Origin: Thioploca sp.
GTDB lineage: Bacteria; Pseudomonadota; Gammaproteobacteria; Beggiatoales; Beggiatoaceae
Direction: 5' to 3'
DNA length: 52,319 bases
NCBI GenBank assembly: GCA_012032555.1
Contig: JAAUSR010000032.1
Coordinates: forward strand, 1-52,319
A program made the position numbers and the translations under genes. Shown piece after piece: positions 26,491-35,883 of the stretch. Below the pieces are notes generated by a model, which saw only the letters and a list, made by a program, of their open reading frames with translations, ran no database searches and was not told the origin of the DNA. Within the stretch, counting starts at the first letter, position 1; each line of letters opens with the position of its first letter.

Positions 26491-27807
26491 ATGTCTCACA
26501 CTTGGCTGCAAGAATTTTGGTATTTTACTGGACTGATCGCCGGAATGTTTCTAGTTGGCTGGTGGATGGGGCAAACCACGGTTTTTTTGTTCCTAGCGCT
26601 CTGGTTGTATTTAAGTTGGCATCTTTATAACCTATACCGGTTGGAGCGTTGGTTTCGGCTACGAAAGAAGAAAGTCAATTTACCGGATACTTTAGGCATT
26701 TGGGGGGAAGTTTTTTATCATTTTTACCGGTTACAACAGCGCAATCGTAAACATAAGCGGAAAATCAGTGCTATACTCAAGCGATTTCAATCTTCTACAG
26801 CAGCAATGCCAGATGCCGCTGTAGTATTAGGTAAACACTATGAAATTGAATGGCTTAATAAATCAGCGCAAAAATTATTAGGTTTACAATCACCACAAGA
26901 TAGGGGTAAACCCATTACCAATTTTATCCGCTCACCGGTTTTCGTTCAGTATTTGAATAATAGCCATGAAAAAAATACAGTAACAATTGCTTCTCCTACC
27001 AACCACAATCTGCTGTTAAAAATCCATGTTGTTCCTTATGCCAGTAACCAACACTTGTTGCTTGCTCACGATACCACGCAACTTCACCGTCTAGAACAAA
27101 TTCGCCGCGATTTCATTGCTAATGTTTCTCACGAATTACGAACCCCTTTAACTGTGCTAGCTGGGTTTATTGAAACTTTACGTGACGGAGAGGATGAATG
27201 CACTCAACAATGGGAACGACCTTTGTTGCTTATGGCGCAACAGTCGGCGCGGATGCGGAATTTAATTGAAGATCTGTTATTGTTATCCCGGTTGGAATCG
27301 GATACGACCGTCGGTTCATCCGTACCAGTTAGAGTCGCAGAAATGCTGCATACCATTTGTGAAGAAGCGCGTATTCTGAGTGGTGAACAAATGCATCGAA
27401 TCACTTTACTGGCTGATGAAACTTTAGTGCTGGCAGGACGACGTGAAGAATTGCGTAGTGCTTTTTCTAACCTAATTTTCAATGCAGTTCGTTATACACC
27501 CGCTCAGGGTGATATTACGGTACGATGGTATCAAGATGACAAAGGATTGCATTTTGAAGTCAGTGATACCGGTGAAGGAATTGCGCCGGAACATTTACCC
27601 CGCCTAACCGAACGTTTTTACCGAGTGGATGTCGGACGTTCTCGTCAACAAGGCGGTACTGGTTTAGGGTTAGCGATAGTAAAACACGTACTCTTACGTC
27701 ATCAAGGACAATTACACATTGATAGTACGTTAGGTCATGGTAGTACTTTCTGTTGTGATTTTCCAGCACCGAGTGACAACGAAACCGATGATTTGAATAC
27801 CAAATAA
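26491..27807 (+). CDS. phoR: phosphate regulon sensor histidine kinase PhoR
   Basis: 438 residues. Two N-terminal hydrophobic helices (about 10-45), a cytoplasmic charged linker, a PAS domain (about 100-195; AMPDAAVVLGKHYEIEWLNK), HisKA with the phosphoaccepting His214 (FIANVSHELRTPL), and a HATPase domain with the N box (LIFNAVRYTP), G1 (DTGEGI) and G2 (GGTGLGLAIVKH). The arrangement and length are standard for PhoR. It follows phoB in the same operon. Confidence 0.93.
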   Translation: MSHTWLQEFWYFTGLIAGMFLVGWWMGQTTVFLFLALWLYLSWHLYNLYRLERWFRLRKKKVNLPDTLGIWGEVFYHFYRLQQRNRKHKRKISAILKRFQSSTAAMPDAAVVLGKHYEIEWLNKSAQKLLGLQSPQDRGKPITNFIRSPVFVQYLNNSHEKNTVTIASPTNHNLLLKIHVVPYASNQHLLLAHDTTQLHRLEQIRRDFIANVSHELRTPLTVLAGFIETLRDGEDECTQQWERPLLLMAQQSARMRNLIEDLLLLSRLESDTTVGSSVPVRVAEMLHTICEEARILSGEQMHRITLLADETLVLAGRREELRSAFSNLIFNAVRYTPAQGDITVRWYQDDKGLHFEVSDTGEGIAPEHLPRLTERFYRVDVGRSRQQGGTGLGLAIVKHVLLRHQGQLHIDSTLGHGSTFCCDFPAPSDNETDDLNTK

Positions 27808-27812
27808 AGAAT

Positions 27813-28499
27813 TTAATGACTTAATCTTTGCACAATCTGCACTAAGCTCAAATAAGTGTGATGACGGATTTTATCTAGACTCGGTGTCCATAATAACAGG
27901 AAAATATTCGCTAAAATCAGTAATAATGTTGAAAATTTATGGCGCGTATTAGCGAGTTTAAAAGCGCTACCAAAGGATTTTTTCAACCGTTGCTGGGTTA
28001 TGTCAACACTATAAATTTCATCCAGAAGCAAATGGACTAAATAACCAATAAAGACAAATCCACCAGCAAACCAGGCGATCTGCGCGTGAACCGCTAAGCT
28101 TTGATAAGCCATCACGGTGATACTCAACCCAAATAACAAAGCAGCGAGAATAGAATGAAAATGACCGCGATGACTGGTCAACCGGCCGAACAATTTTAAT
28201 AACCCATAACGACAACCTATGAAAGTTATAATCCATAACACGATAAGTTCTACCCAAAAAAATTGGTTAAATTGGCTAACTACTAACAACGAAGCTAATA
28301 CGATTCCGCTGACAGTAAACAACAATTTGGCTGGAATAGAATGGGGAGCATCTATATCTGGTAAAATACCACCGATGGTTCCCAATAACCAATAGAAAAA
28401 AACCGCCTTAGCTGTTGCTAATTCAGCAGCAAATAGTCCGAGTGCGAAGGTACCACTGATACTGGTAGCCACGGTCAGATGCGTATTAAAATTAGCCAT
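27813..28499 (-). CDS. YdjM-type membrane-bound metal-dependent hydrolase
   Basis: I place the start at 28499 (MANFNTHLTVA) because a GAGGA site precedes it and the family starts there; the longer frame to 28538 adds 13 unlikely residues. The 228-residue protein belongs to the LexA-binding, inner-membrane-associated hydrolase family (YdjM, PF04307): conserved HLTVATSISG, GTIGGILPDIDAPHS and LTSHRGHFHSI provide Asp and His metal ligands, with five to six transmembrane helices. The family's substrate is unknown. It is convergent with phoR, with only 5 bp between stops. Confidence 0.85.
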   Translation of the reverse strand: MANFNTHLTVATSISGTFALGLFAAELATAKAVFFYWLLGTIGGILPDIDAPHSIPAKLLFTVSGIVLASLLVVSQFNQFFWVELIVLWIITFIGCRYGLLKLFGRLTSHRGHFHSILAALLFGLSITVMAYQSLAVHAQIAWFAGGFVFIGYLVHLLLDEIYSVDITQQRLKKSFGSAFKLANTRHKFSTLLLILANIFLLLWTPSLDKIRHHTYLSLVQIVQRLSH

Positions 28500-28629
28500 A
28501 ATGAGAAAATTCCTCGTAAAAATATTTTTTCTGTACAAAATAGTTACACTAGTTTAATTTCAACCGTAGAATAATAACAACCTAGGGTAAATGATATTAA
28601 AACATTCAAATTGCTATTGAGATAATCCT

Positions 28630-30963
28630 ATGAGCGTTAATTTAGAAGACTATCGAGAAATCCTTGAAAAAATCTCGCCAGATGTTCATGACACTTTAGC
28701 AGCTAGTTTTGCAGAAGCCGCGCAAGTTATGTCAGCGAGTGGCTTACGTAATTATTTAGAAGGTGCCCGTGCTTTAACGGAATTAGGACGTGGTACTGAT
28801 GTGGTGGTTTCTTACCTCCAAGAAATGCCCATAGTTGCCAAAGAAGTCGGAGAAGATGTCATTGGTGATGTCATTGGTGCCGCTTTTAAACTATCTTCTA
28901 TGACCAGTGGCGCAGTTATCAGTTTATTATTCTCCACTTTAGCCATCGTGGCACGACGATTGGCGGATGCTGAATTATTAAGAGATTATCTTGGTTTTGT
29001 GCATCAACTATCCGCTAAAGCCGCACGTGGATTACGTCCAATGTTAAATCGCTTAGATGTGTTACTGGGACAGTTAACGCTGGGTGGTTTACGCCGCTGG
29101 GCTATGTGGGGTGCTCAAGCCCATGCTCGTGATATGAAAGCCTTACAAGCTTATTTTGATCTCCAATCGGCTGATTCATTGGCTATCTTACAACAAGAAC
29201 GGCGGGGTATTTTATTTGTAGACATCCATCGACGCTTAAACTTTTATTTACGGGCTTTTTGGGGACGTGATTTTTTTATGCGCCCAACTTCCGGCGATTT
29301 TGAAACGCGAGAAGGTTTGCGACCTTATATTGAACACCAAATTATTTATGTTCCTGATGCTTACGATAGCTTTCAAGCGGTACCCGGTAGTGAAGTCTAT
29401 CGGGCTACGGTTGCACATCTAGCTGCTCATATCGTCTATACTCAAACTCGCCTATCAGCAGAAGCACTGACGCCGGTGCAAATGTTGTTTATTGCCTTAT
29501 TTGAAGATGCTCGCATTGAAACTTTGGCCATTCAGGAATTTCCTGGCTTACGTCAACTTTGGCTTCGGTTATTTCCCCAAGAACTCAAAGATGATGTGGT
29601 TGGGTTAATCGAAAGAGCCGCACAGGGTATGCTTGATCCCCATTATCAAGATGAACATGAATGGGTACAAGCTGCCGTAGCCGCTTTCCACACGCGTGCT
29701 CAAACCGATTTACGCAATAATCAGATGAGCTGGGATTTAGGCATTGAATTTTATAATAAGTTAGCAACAACTTATACCATTCCTAATGCGTATCAGTTAG
29801 AAAAGCAATTCACTATTCCCTATCGAGATGATAATCGTTTTATTTGGGCATTCCAAGAAAATGTATGGGAACAAGAAGTTGACTATATTGCCGCTACTCG
29901 CCATCAAATTCGTCGCAAAGTGTCAGTGATGGAAATGGTTGATGAAATTGACTGTGAACTAGCTGGAGATGATGCCCAAGAAATTTGGGTATTAGAAACC
30001 GAATTTTTTCGCGATGGTGATCCGGTTGGTGTTAGTATTAATCAACTCGAGGGTAAGGAACCGGTGAGCGAACCGTGTCACTACCCGGAATGGGATTACC
30101 AAATTCAATTATCTCGCCCAGATTGGGCTACTGTCCTGGAAAAACGAATACCCAAAGGAGAAATCCAGATAATTGATCAGGTACTGGAAGAATATCAACC
30201 TTTAGCCAGTCGTATTCGTCATATTATTGATGCGATGCAACCACAAGGCGTGGTTCGCTTACGGCGTCAAGAAGAAGGGGACGAAATTGATTTAGAAGCG
30301 GCTATTCGAGCAATGGTTGATATTCGTATGGGCTATATGCCTGACTCACGTATTAATTTACGTCATATTCGCAAAACCCGTGACTTGGCTGTATTAGTCC
30401 TGTTAGATTTATCAGAATCAACCAATGAAACCGTGGGTGAATCTGACAAAACGATTATTCAATTAGCTAAAGAAGCAACGACTCTATTAAGCTGGGCAAT
30501 CAACGGCATTGGTGATCCCTTTGCTATTCATGGTTTTGCTTCAGATGGACGACATGATGTGCAATATTTCCGCTTCAAAGACTTTGATGAAACTTACAGC
30601 GATGAAGTTAAAGCACGTTTAGCGGGAATGCGCGGTGGATTATCTACTCGAATGGGTGCTGCTATGCGTCATGCGGCTAGTTTTTTGGCTAAATGTCCAC
30701 AACGTAAAAGATTATTACTACTGATTAGTGATGGTGAACCGGCGGATATCGATGTCCGCGATCCGCAATACCTTCGCCACGATACTAAAAAAGCGGTTGA
30801 AGAATTAAGTAAAATCGGTATCACCACTTATTGTTTAACGTTAGATCCGCATGCAGATGAATACGTTTCGCGTATTTTTGGTGTGGGTGGTTACACCATC
30901 ATTGATCAGGTACAACGCTTACCAGAAAAATTACCAGCATTGTTTATGGGATTAACTAAATGA
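28630..30963 (+). CDS. cbbO: CbbO-type RuBisCO activase component (VWA domain)
   Basis: 777 residues. The last ~190 residues are a von Willebrand factor A domain with a complete metal-ion-dependent adhesion site: DLSES at 593-597, Thr673 (STRMG) and Asp701 (ISDGEP). The long helical N-terminal part matches CbbO / NorD-type proteins. CbbO works with the AAA+ hexamer CbbQ to reactivate inhibited RuBisCO; NorD is the paralogue for nitric oxide reductase. Length and sequence fit CbbO slightly better, but neither cbbQ nor RuBisCO genes are here, nor nor genes. The start is at 28630 with a weak ribosome-binding site. Confidence 0.8.
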   Translation: MSVNLEDYREILEKISPDVHDTLAASFAEAAQVMSASGLRNYLEGARALTELGRGTDVVVSYLQEMPIVAKEVGEDVIGDVIGAAFKLSSMTSGAVISLLFSTLAIVARRLADAELLRDYLGFVHQLSAKAARGLRPMLNRLDVLLGQLTLGGLRRWAMWGAQAHARDMKALQAYFDLQSADSLAILQQERRGILFVDIHRRLNFYLRAFWGRDFFMRPTSGDFETREGLRPYIEHQIIYVPDAYDSFQAVPGSEVYRATVAHLAAHIVYTQTRLSAEALTPVQMLFIALFEDARIETLAIQEFPGLRQLWLRLFPQELKDDVVGLIERAAQGMLDPHYQDEHEWVQAAVAAFHTRAQTDLRNNQMSWDLGIEFYNKLATTYTIPNAYQLEKQFTIPYRDDNRFIWAFQENVWEQEVDYIAATRHQIRRKVSVMEMVDEIDCELAGDDAQEIWVLETEFFRDGDPVGVSINQLEGKEPVSEPCHYPEWDYQIQLSRPDWATVLEKRIPKGEIQIIDQVLEEYQPLASRIRHIIDAMQPQGVVRLRRQEEGDEIDLEAAIRAMVDIRMGYMPDSRINLRHIRKTRDLAVLVLLDLSESTNETVGESDKTIIQLAKEATTLLSWAINGIGDPFAIHGFASDGRHDVQYFRFKDFDETYSDEVKARLAGMRGGLSTRMGAAMRHAASFLAKCPQRKRLLLLISDGEPADIDVRDPQYLRHDTKKAVEELSKIGITTYCLTLDPHADEYVSRIFGVGGYTIIDQVQRLPEKLPALFMGLTK

Positions 30964-31294
30964 AAATGACTATCATAGTTTATCTGTGAGTAATTTTAGC
31001 GATTAGTGGGCAATAACAATAGCTTGCCCACTGGTTGTCATTCCCACAACAGTGAAAACCGATAACCGGTAGCTCGGTATAAATTTGATTTAATCAAGAG
31101 TGTTGCTTTTATTTTGAGTCATCATCTTAATTCTATGATTAGAATCTGATATAATAATAATTTAGCCGTATTTTGACTAAAATACTTCAAATCTGGTCAA
31201 TTATCTTGGGTAGGATTTTAATTAACTTGATATGAATAGCGGGTAACTCTCTGCCCCAATGTTGAGAGTTAGAAATTGAACTTTGGAATTAACA
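30964..31294. other. intergenic region with an inverted repeat
   Basis: Contains a perfect 9-bp inverted repeat AGTGGGCAA (31005-31013) / TTGCCCACT (31024-31032), 45 bp after the cbbO stop. It could form a stable hairpin and act as a terminator or mRNA 3' end, though no T-run follows. The rest is AT-rich and presumably carries the promoter of the sugar transferase gene. No gene is visible. Confidence 0.5.
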
Positions 31295-31951
31295 ATGCGA
31301 CATTACTTCTTGTTATTATCTCAGTATATTTCAATATACCCTACTATGTTCTATGGTAATTCTTGGCGAAAACGCTTATTTGATATTATCGTTGCTATTC
31401 TACTACTTTTGGTTTTAACACCTTTGTTTTTAATTGTGGTGGTGTTAATTTACTTAGATTCTCCGGGCAGCATTTTTTTTACCCAAACCCGAATCGGTAA
31501 AGAAGGTAAATTTTTCACCATGTGGAAGTTTCGCTCTATGGTGGTGGGAGCAGAACAACTACAACAACAATTACAAAATGAAATGGTTGGTGGGGTACTA
31601 TTTAAAGTAAAGCATGATCCACGTATAACTCGTGTGGGTCGATTTATTCGGAAATTCTCTATTGATGAACTACCTCAACTCTGGAATGTCATTATAGGTG
31701 ACATGTCAATGGTTGGGCCACGTCCCGCATTGCCAAATGAGGTAGTTCACTATAATTCCTATCAACGACGACGTTTAACTGTCAATCCTGGTATAACTTG
31801 TTTTTGGCAAATTACCGGTCGTTCAGAAATTGACTTCCATCAACAAGTTGAACTTGATTTACAGTATATTGCTACTCAATCTTTTACTACTGACCTATTA
31901 ATATTGCTTAAAACGATACCCGCTGTTTTAATGGGACGAGGAGCATATTAG
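31295..31951 (+). CDS. undecaprenyl-phosphate sugar phosphotransferase (initiating EPS transferase)
   Basis: 218 residues from ATG 31295 (an in-frame TTG four codons upstream is also open). A bacterial sugar transferase of the WbaP/PglC type: KRLFDIIVAILLLLVL with one reentrant/transmembrane helix, GSIFFTQTRIGKEGKFFTMWKFRSM, then the DE-dyad segment SIDELPQLWNVIIGDMSMVGPRP. It adds the first sugar-1-phosphate to undecaprenyl phosphate to start a surface polysaccharide repeat. It has no large N-terminal membrane domain, so it is the short form. Other polysaccharide genes follow at 35.9-40 kb, separated by an efflux operon on the opposite strand. Confidence 0.88.
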   Translation: MRHYFLLLSQYISIYPTMFYGNSWRKRLFDIIVAILLLLVLTPLFLIVVVLIYLDSPGSIFFTQTRIGKEGKFFTMWKFRSMVVGAEQLQQQLQNEMVGGVLFKVKHDPRITRVGRFIRKFSIDELPQLWNVIIGDMSMVGPRPALPNEVVHYNSYQRRRLTVNPGITCFWQITGRSEIDFHQQVELDLQYIATQSFTTDLLILLKTIPAVLMGRGAY

Positions 31952-31959
31952 ATGTCATC

Positions 31960-33161
31960 TTACTCATGTCGCAAGGCGTCAATCGGATCTAACTGTGCTG
32001 CCCGGCGGGCTGGGAAATAGCCAAAGATAATTCCCACCACGACTGAAAATAGAAAAGCTTTAGCGACAATACCTAAATCTAGAATAAAAGGCACTTTCAA
32101 TAGTTCGGAAAGCCATAAAGAAATGCTAAGTGCTAAGGAAATCCCAATGATTCCACCGCAGGAAGAGAGCACCACGGCTTCCACCAAGAATTGCAGCAAT
32201 ACTTCTCGTTCCAGCGCACCGATAGCTAGCCGTATGCCGATTTCGCGGGTCCGTTCGGTCACCGATACCAGCATGATATTCATGATGCCAATTCCACCCA
32301 CTAGCAGGCTTACCGCCGCCACCGCACTCAGTAAATCAGTGAGGACTTGGGTGGTTTCCGTCAGCGTGTTAGCAATTTCCTTCATGTCTCTCACTGAAAA
32401 ATCATCACTTTCGTCAGCTGCGAGGTGGCGACGTTCTCGCAGTAATATCTCAATATTCCGTGTCACTCCCTCGGTAGCAGTTGGTGTCACCACCGAAACG
32501 TGAATCATGTCAATATCCTGATTGCCGGTCACGCGACGTTGCACAGCACGCAGTGGCATGACCACTAGATCATCCTGATCTGAACCCATTGCGCTTTGCC
32601 CCTTAGCTTCAAGCAATCCTATGATTTCACAAGATAATTTTTGCAGTCGTACTCGATTGCCCAGCGGGTTCTGTTCACCAAATAATTCTCGTCGCACCGT
32701 TGCTCCCAACACGCAAACGGGTTTGCCAGCACGCAATTCACTGTCGGTGAATGGTCGTCCTTGGTTAAAGCTCCAAGCACGTGCTGTAAAAATTCATTAG
32801 TCGTCCCGGTGACTTCAGCCGGCCAGTTCGCATTGCCAAAAATGACTGTAATTTGGCGTGACACAGTGGGTGCCACGGCGAGCAAAGCTGGAATGTCTCG
32901 CGTAATAGCGCTGACATCAGCGAGGGTAAACGGCTTAGCGCCCACCGAACCACCGTGTCCCCGCTGACCAGGTCGCACTATCAGTAAGTTGTTGCCCAAC
33001 TTGGCAATGTCAGCAGTGACCTTAGCGGTCACACCATTGCCAATGGTGACCATCACAATTACCGAAGCAACACCAATCACGACTCCCAGGGTGGTCAAGA
33101 AGGAACGTAGTACGTTACGACGCATTTCCCGCAACGCGAGGACAAAGGCATTCCACAACAT
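31960..33161 (-). pseudogene. MacB-like ABC transporter permease, frameshifted
   Basis: The N-terminal half (from ATG 33161, MLWNAFVLALREMRRNVLRSFLTTLG with the first TM helix and the periplasmic domain) and the C-terminal half (three TM helices with MNIMLVSVTERTREIGIRLAIGA, ending in FPARRAAQLDPIDALRHE) are in different frames. One missing base near 32760 accounts for it: after NEFLQHVLGALTK the other frame continues with the expected RPFTDSELRAGKPV. The whole gene spans one base short of a multiple of three. The ATG overlaps the stop of the ATPase gene (TAATG), so it was translationally coupled. It is an FtsX-type permease of a tripartite efflux system. Dead as written. Confidence 0.82.
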
Positions 33162-33868
33162 TAGACTGGATCCTGGCGCCGCGAATCTATTTCTACCCAA
33201 CCATCTTTAAAATGCACGACGCGCCTAGCATAATCGGCCATATCGGGTTCATGGGTGACCATAATAAGGGTGAGACCACGTTCACGGTTAAGACGGCATA
33301 ACAACTCCATGATTTCACGACTACGGGACGAATCCAAATTACCCGTCGGCTCGTCCGCCAGCAGCACGGCGGGATCGGTGACAATAGCGCGAGCAATTGC
33401 TACACGTTGCTGTTGGCCGCCAGACAGTTCGCTTGGCGTATGATGTTCCCGTCCCAGTAAACCAACCGCTTCTAGCGCTGCCTGTCCACGTCGGTGCCGT
33501 TCGCCAGCTGGTATTCCCCGATAAATCAGCGGCAGTTCTACGTTTTCCAGCGCCGAGGTACGGCTCAACAGGTTAAACCCCTGAAAAACAAAACCGAGGT
33601 AATGACGCCGCAAACGTGCGCGCTGATCCCGCGACAGTGTTCCAACTTCCCATCCCTGAAAAAGGTAGCTGCCAGTAGTGGGGGTATCCAAACAACCCAA
33701 AATATTCAAACAGGTAGATTTACCACACCCACTTGGTCCCATTACCGCGATAAATTCACCAGCTTCGATCTCCAAGTTTACACCACATAATGCTTGCATA
33801 GCTGCCTGACCTCGACCATAGGTTTTGGTGAGGTTTTTCAGTTCAATGAGCGGTGAGGAATGGATCAT
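33161..33868 (-). CDS. MacB-like ABC transporter ATP-binding protein
   Basis: 235 residues. Walker A GPSGCGKST at 44-52, ABC signature LSGGQQQR from 148, Walker B VLLADEP at 168-174 and the switch His in VTHEP. This is the LolD/MacB-type ATPase for MacA-dependent export. Intact although its partner genes on either side are frameshifted. It overlaps the upstream adaptor frame by 4 nt and the permease by one (TAATG). The substrate cannot be read; macrolide, peptide or lipoprotein export are known for relatives. Confidence 0.9.
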   Translation of the reverse strand: MIHSSPLIELKNLTKTYGRGQAAMQALCGVNLEIEAGEFIAVMGPSGCGKSTCLNILGCLDTPTTGSYLFQGWEVGTLSRDQRARLRRHYLGFVFQGFNLLSRTSALENVELPLIYRGIPAGERHRRGQAALEAVGLLGREHHTPSELSGGQQQRVAIARAIVTDPAVLLADEPTGNLDSSRSREIMELLCRLNRERGLTLIMVTHEPDMADYARRVVHFKDGWVEIDSRRQDPV

Positions 33869-35131
33869 GGCGAGGATTTTTCCATATCAACTAATAATGC
33901 TTGCCCCACAGTGAGATCACCTTCCAATATCTGGGTCATGCGACCATCACTAGCCCCTAATTTTACCATGATGGGTTTAGGAAACCCGTTGTCGTCCAGA
34001 TACCAGACTGGTGATAAGTTTCCCATAGACTGCGGTTGTAGTGGTTGAGAGCGTCGTGGCGGCCGACGCGGCAGTATACTGGCAATAAAGTCCGTACCGC
34101 TTTGACTCTTTTCACGCTGCACTGGAGGACTGAAGCGCAAAGCAACATTGGGCACGAGTAATGTGTTTTCTATCGTCCGAGATAATATTAGCAGTGGCAG
34201 TCATGCCTGGACGCAGGGATAAATCCGCATTATCAACGGCTAATAACGCTTCATAAGTCACTACATTATTTTCTGTGCGTGCGGCATAGCGCACTTGAGT
34301 AATATGCGCTTGAAACTGGCGCTCCGGATAAGCCGAAATGGTAAAAGTAGCGGGTTGTCCAACTGCCACTTGGCCAACATCCGCTTCGTCTACATTCACA
34401 TACAGAATCATTTGGCGTAGATCTTCAGCCAGATTGAAAAGCACCGGTGCTTGTAATGAAGCGGCCACCGTCTGACCCGGCTCGACACCGCGCGTTAGCA
34501 CAATGCCGTCTATGGGTGAACGAATAATTGCTTTAGCTAGATTAGTTTCATCTAGCTTGAGTTTGGCTTGAGCTTCATCAATTTTAGCTTGAGCGATCGC
34601 TTCACCCGCGCGGGCACGTTTAAACGCAGCTGCTGCGGTGTCTAATTCTTGTCGTGAAGGGAGTTTACCACTACTCCGTTTTTGTATTTCCTTAAGCCGT
34701 TCCAGGTTATTGTATGATTCGACTACAGTAGCTTGTGCTTCCATAAGGCCCGCTTGAGCTGAGTGCAATAAGGCACGTGATTGTGCCACCTGATCTTCCA
34801 ATTTGGTGGTATCTAAACTGGCTAGCACTTGTCCGGCTTTAACCGGGTCGTTGTAATCTACTGCCACATTGTTCACCGTGCCGGATACTTCTGTTCCTAC
34901 CATGACTTGTTTGACTGGTTGCAGGGTACCCGTTGCAGTAACCGTAACAATGAGTTCACCGCGTTCTACGGGCGCAGTTTTGAAACGAAGTAGCGTGCCG
35001 TTACCGTCAGGATGCAACATTTCGCTAACGGCAGCCAGTATTCCCAACGCTAGCAACAGAATCCAAAACCAGAAACGCTTATAAAACGGCGTACTACGCT
35101 GAAGGACGACTTGCTCGAATAAATTTTCCAT
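33865..35131 (-). pseudogene. efflux periplasmic adaptor (MacA/HlyD family), frameshifted
   Basis: From ATG 35131: a TM anchor (about 20-38), a lipoyl/barrel-sandwich half (GTLQPVKQVMVGTEVSGTV), a coiled-coil hairpin (about 110-190), the second lipoyl half (AIIRSPIDGIVLTRGVEPGQTV) and a beta-barrel (to LRPGMTATANIISDD). At about 34165-34173 the frame is lost; the expected continuation (LLVPNVALRFSPP ... to MEKSSP, 33865) is found in another frame. The total length is one base more than a multiple of three, i.e. one extra or two missing bases. The C-terminal membrane-proximal domain is intact in that frame. Upstream gene of the three-gene efflux operon. Confidence 0.82.
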
Positions 35132-35627
35132 TTATACTGCGTGGTTTTATTGGTGTGGCATAGATAGAATGCTTGTTAATATGGCAGTGACCCATTTAAT
35201 AATATTATATGACTTTCTGAGTTCTTTGGTAACTACTTCGGTCAGGACACCATTAGGGCTATTCCGTTTTCAGGTCACCCCTAAAAGTTGAATGGTACTG
35301 GCTTTTGGATTGACATGAGTAGTTATAATAATTGATAATAATATGATTGTTAATATAACTAATCCCTACATCCACCTTGAAATCTAAAGTTATTAGGGTG
35401 GGAATTGAACCTGGGTTTAACTGGAAAATGACTGGTGTGAAAGCAATGGCTGCAGGAGGACGTAACTTATCACCTCTACCAGGAGGCATTGATTACCCCA
35501 GTCAAGTAGTTTTAGTAGATGATAAATACTTACCCACTACTGCAGCTGCTCGACTCTAGGTTAAAACTCAGCTTGACCCAGTGGAGAAAAAACGACAGTT
35601 TTCAACTGAGACCGGATTTTAAAAGAC
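35132..35627. other. intergenic region with an unassigned 60-codon frame
   Basis: About 500 bp. A plus-strand frame 35377-35559 (TTG start) encodes a 60-residue piece with SPLPGGIDYPSQVVLVDD and could be a fragment of a decayed gene, but no family is recognised and there is no ribosome-binding site. The rest is AT-rich and should hold the promoter of the adaptor gene. Confidence 0.3.
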
Positions 35628-35849
35628 ATGCTAATAGAAAAATATAAAAGCGATTTACCTTTCTTATCAGCTAAGATTTATAAAGATTTTCGTCGCTATC
35701 AGATGTCAAAGCTGATTTACTGGGATACCCCCCCCCAACCCCAACTAAATTTGGATGTACGGCGATTATCGTTAGGTGTTCTAGAATTCCCTATCTTCTA
35801 CCTACTAATTTTGACTGTCTTTGGAATTGTCGCTGGGATGTGGAATTAA
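35628..35849 (+). CDS. hypothetical small ORF with a C9 homopolymer
   Basis: 73 residues with a hydrophobic C-terminal helix (FPIFYLLILTVFGIVAGMW). Nine consecutive Cs at 35728-35736 lie within it; in another frame the sequence beyond the tract also remains open up to 35885, overlapping the sulfotransferase start. Which frame is real cannot be decided, so the C-tract may mark a frameshift or a slippage site. No family recognised. It precedes the sulfotransferase by 34 bp on the same strand. Confidence 0.3.
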   Translation: MLIEKYKSDLPFLSAKIYKDFRRYQMSKLIYWDTPPQPQLNLDVRRLSLGVLEFPIFYLLILTVFGIVAGMWN

Positions 35850-35883
35850 GTGCCTTACCTCAAGGATTTAGGGAAAAGTCATT

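Noticed and set aside
31005-31032. Rho-independent terminator after cbbO
   Set aside because: The 9-bp stem is good but there is no T-run after it, so I list it only as an inverted repeat.
32123-32503. Plus-strand 126-codon frame opposite the MacB permease
   Set aside because: Antisense shadow of the permease; Ser/Thr/Arg-biased composition.
33494-33790. Plus-strand 98-codon frame opposite the ABC ATPase
   Set aside because: Antisense of a gene with complete Walker and signature motifs.
35259-35489. Minus-strand 76-codon frame before the adaptor gene
   Set aside because: No family, and it overlaps an equally weak plus-strand frame.
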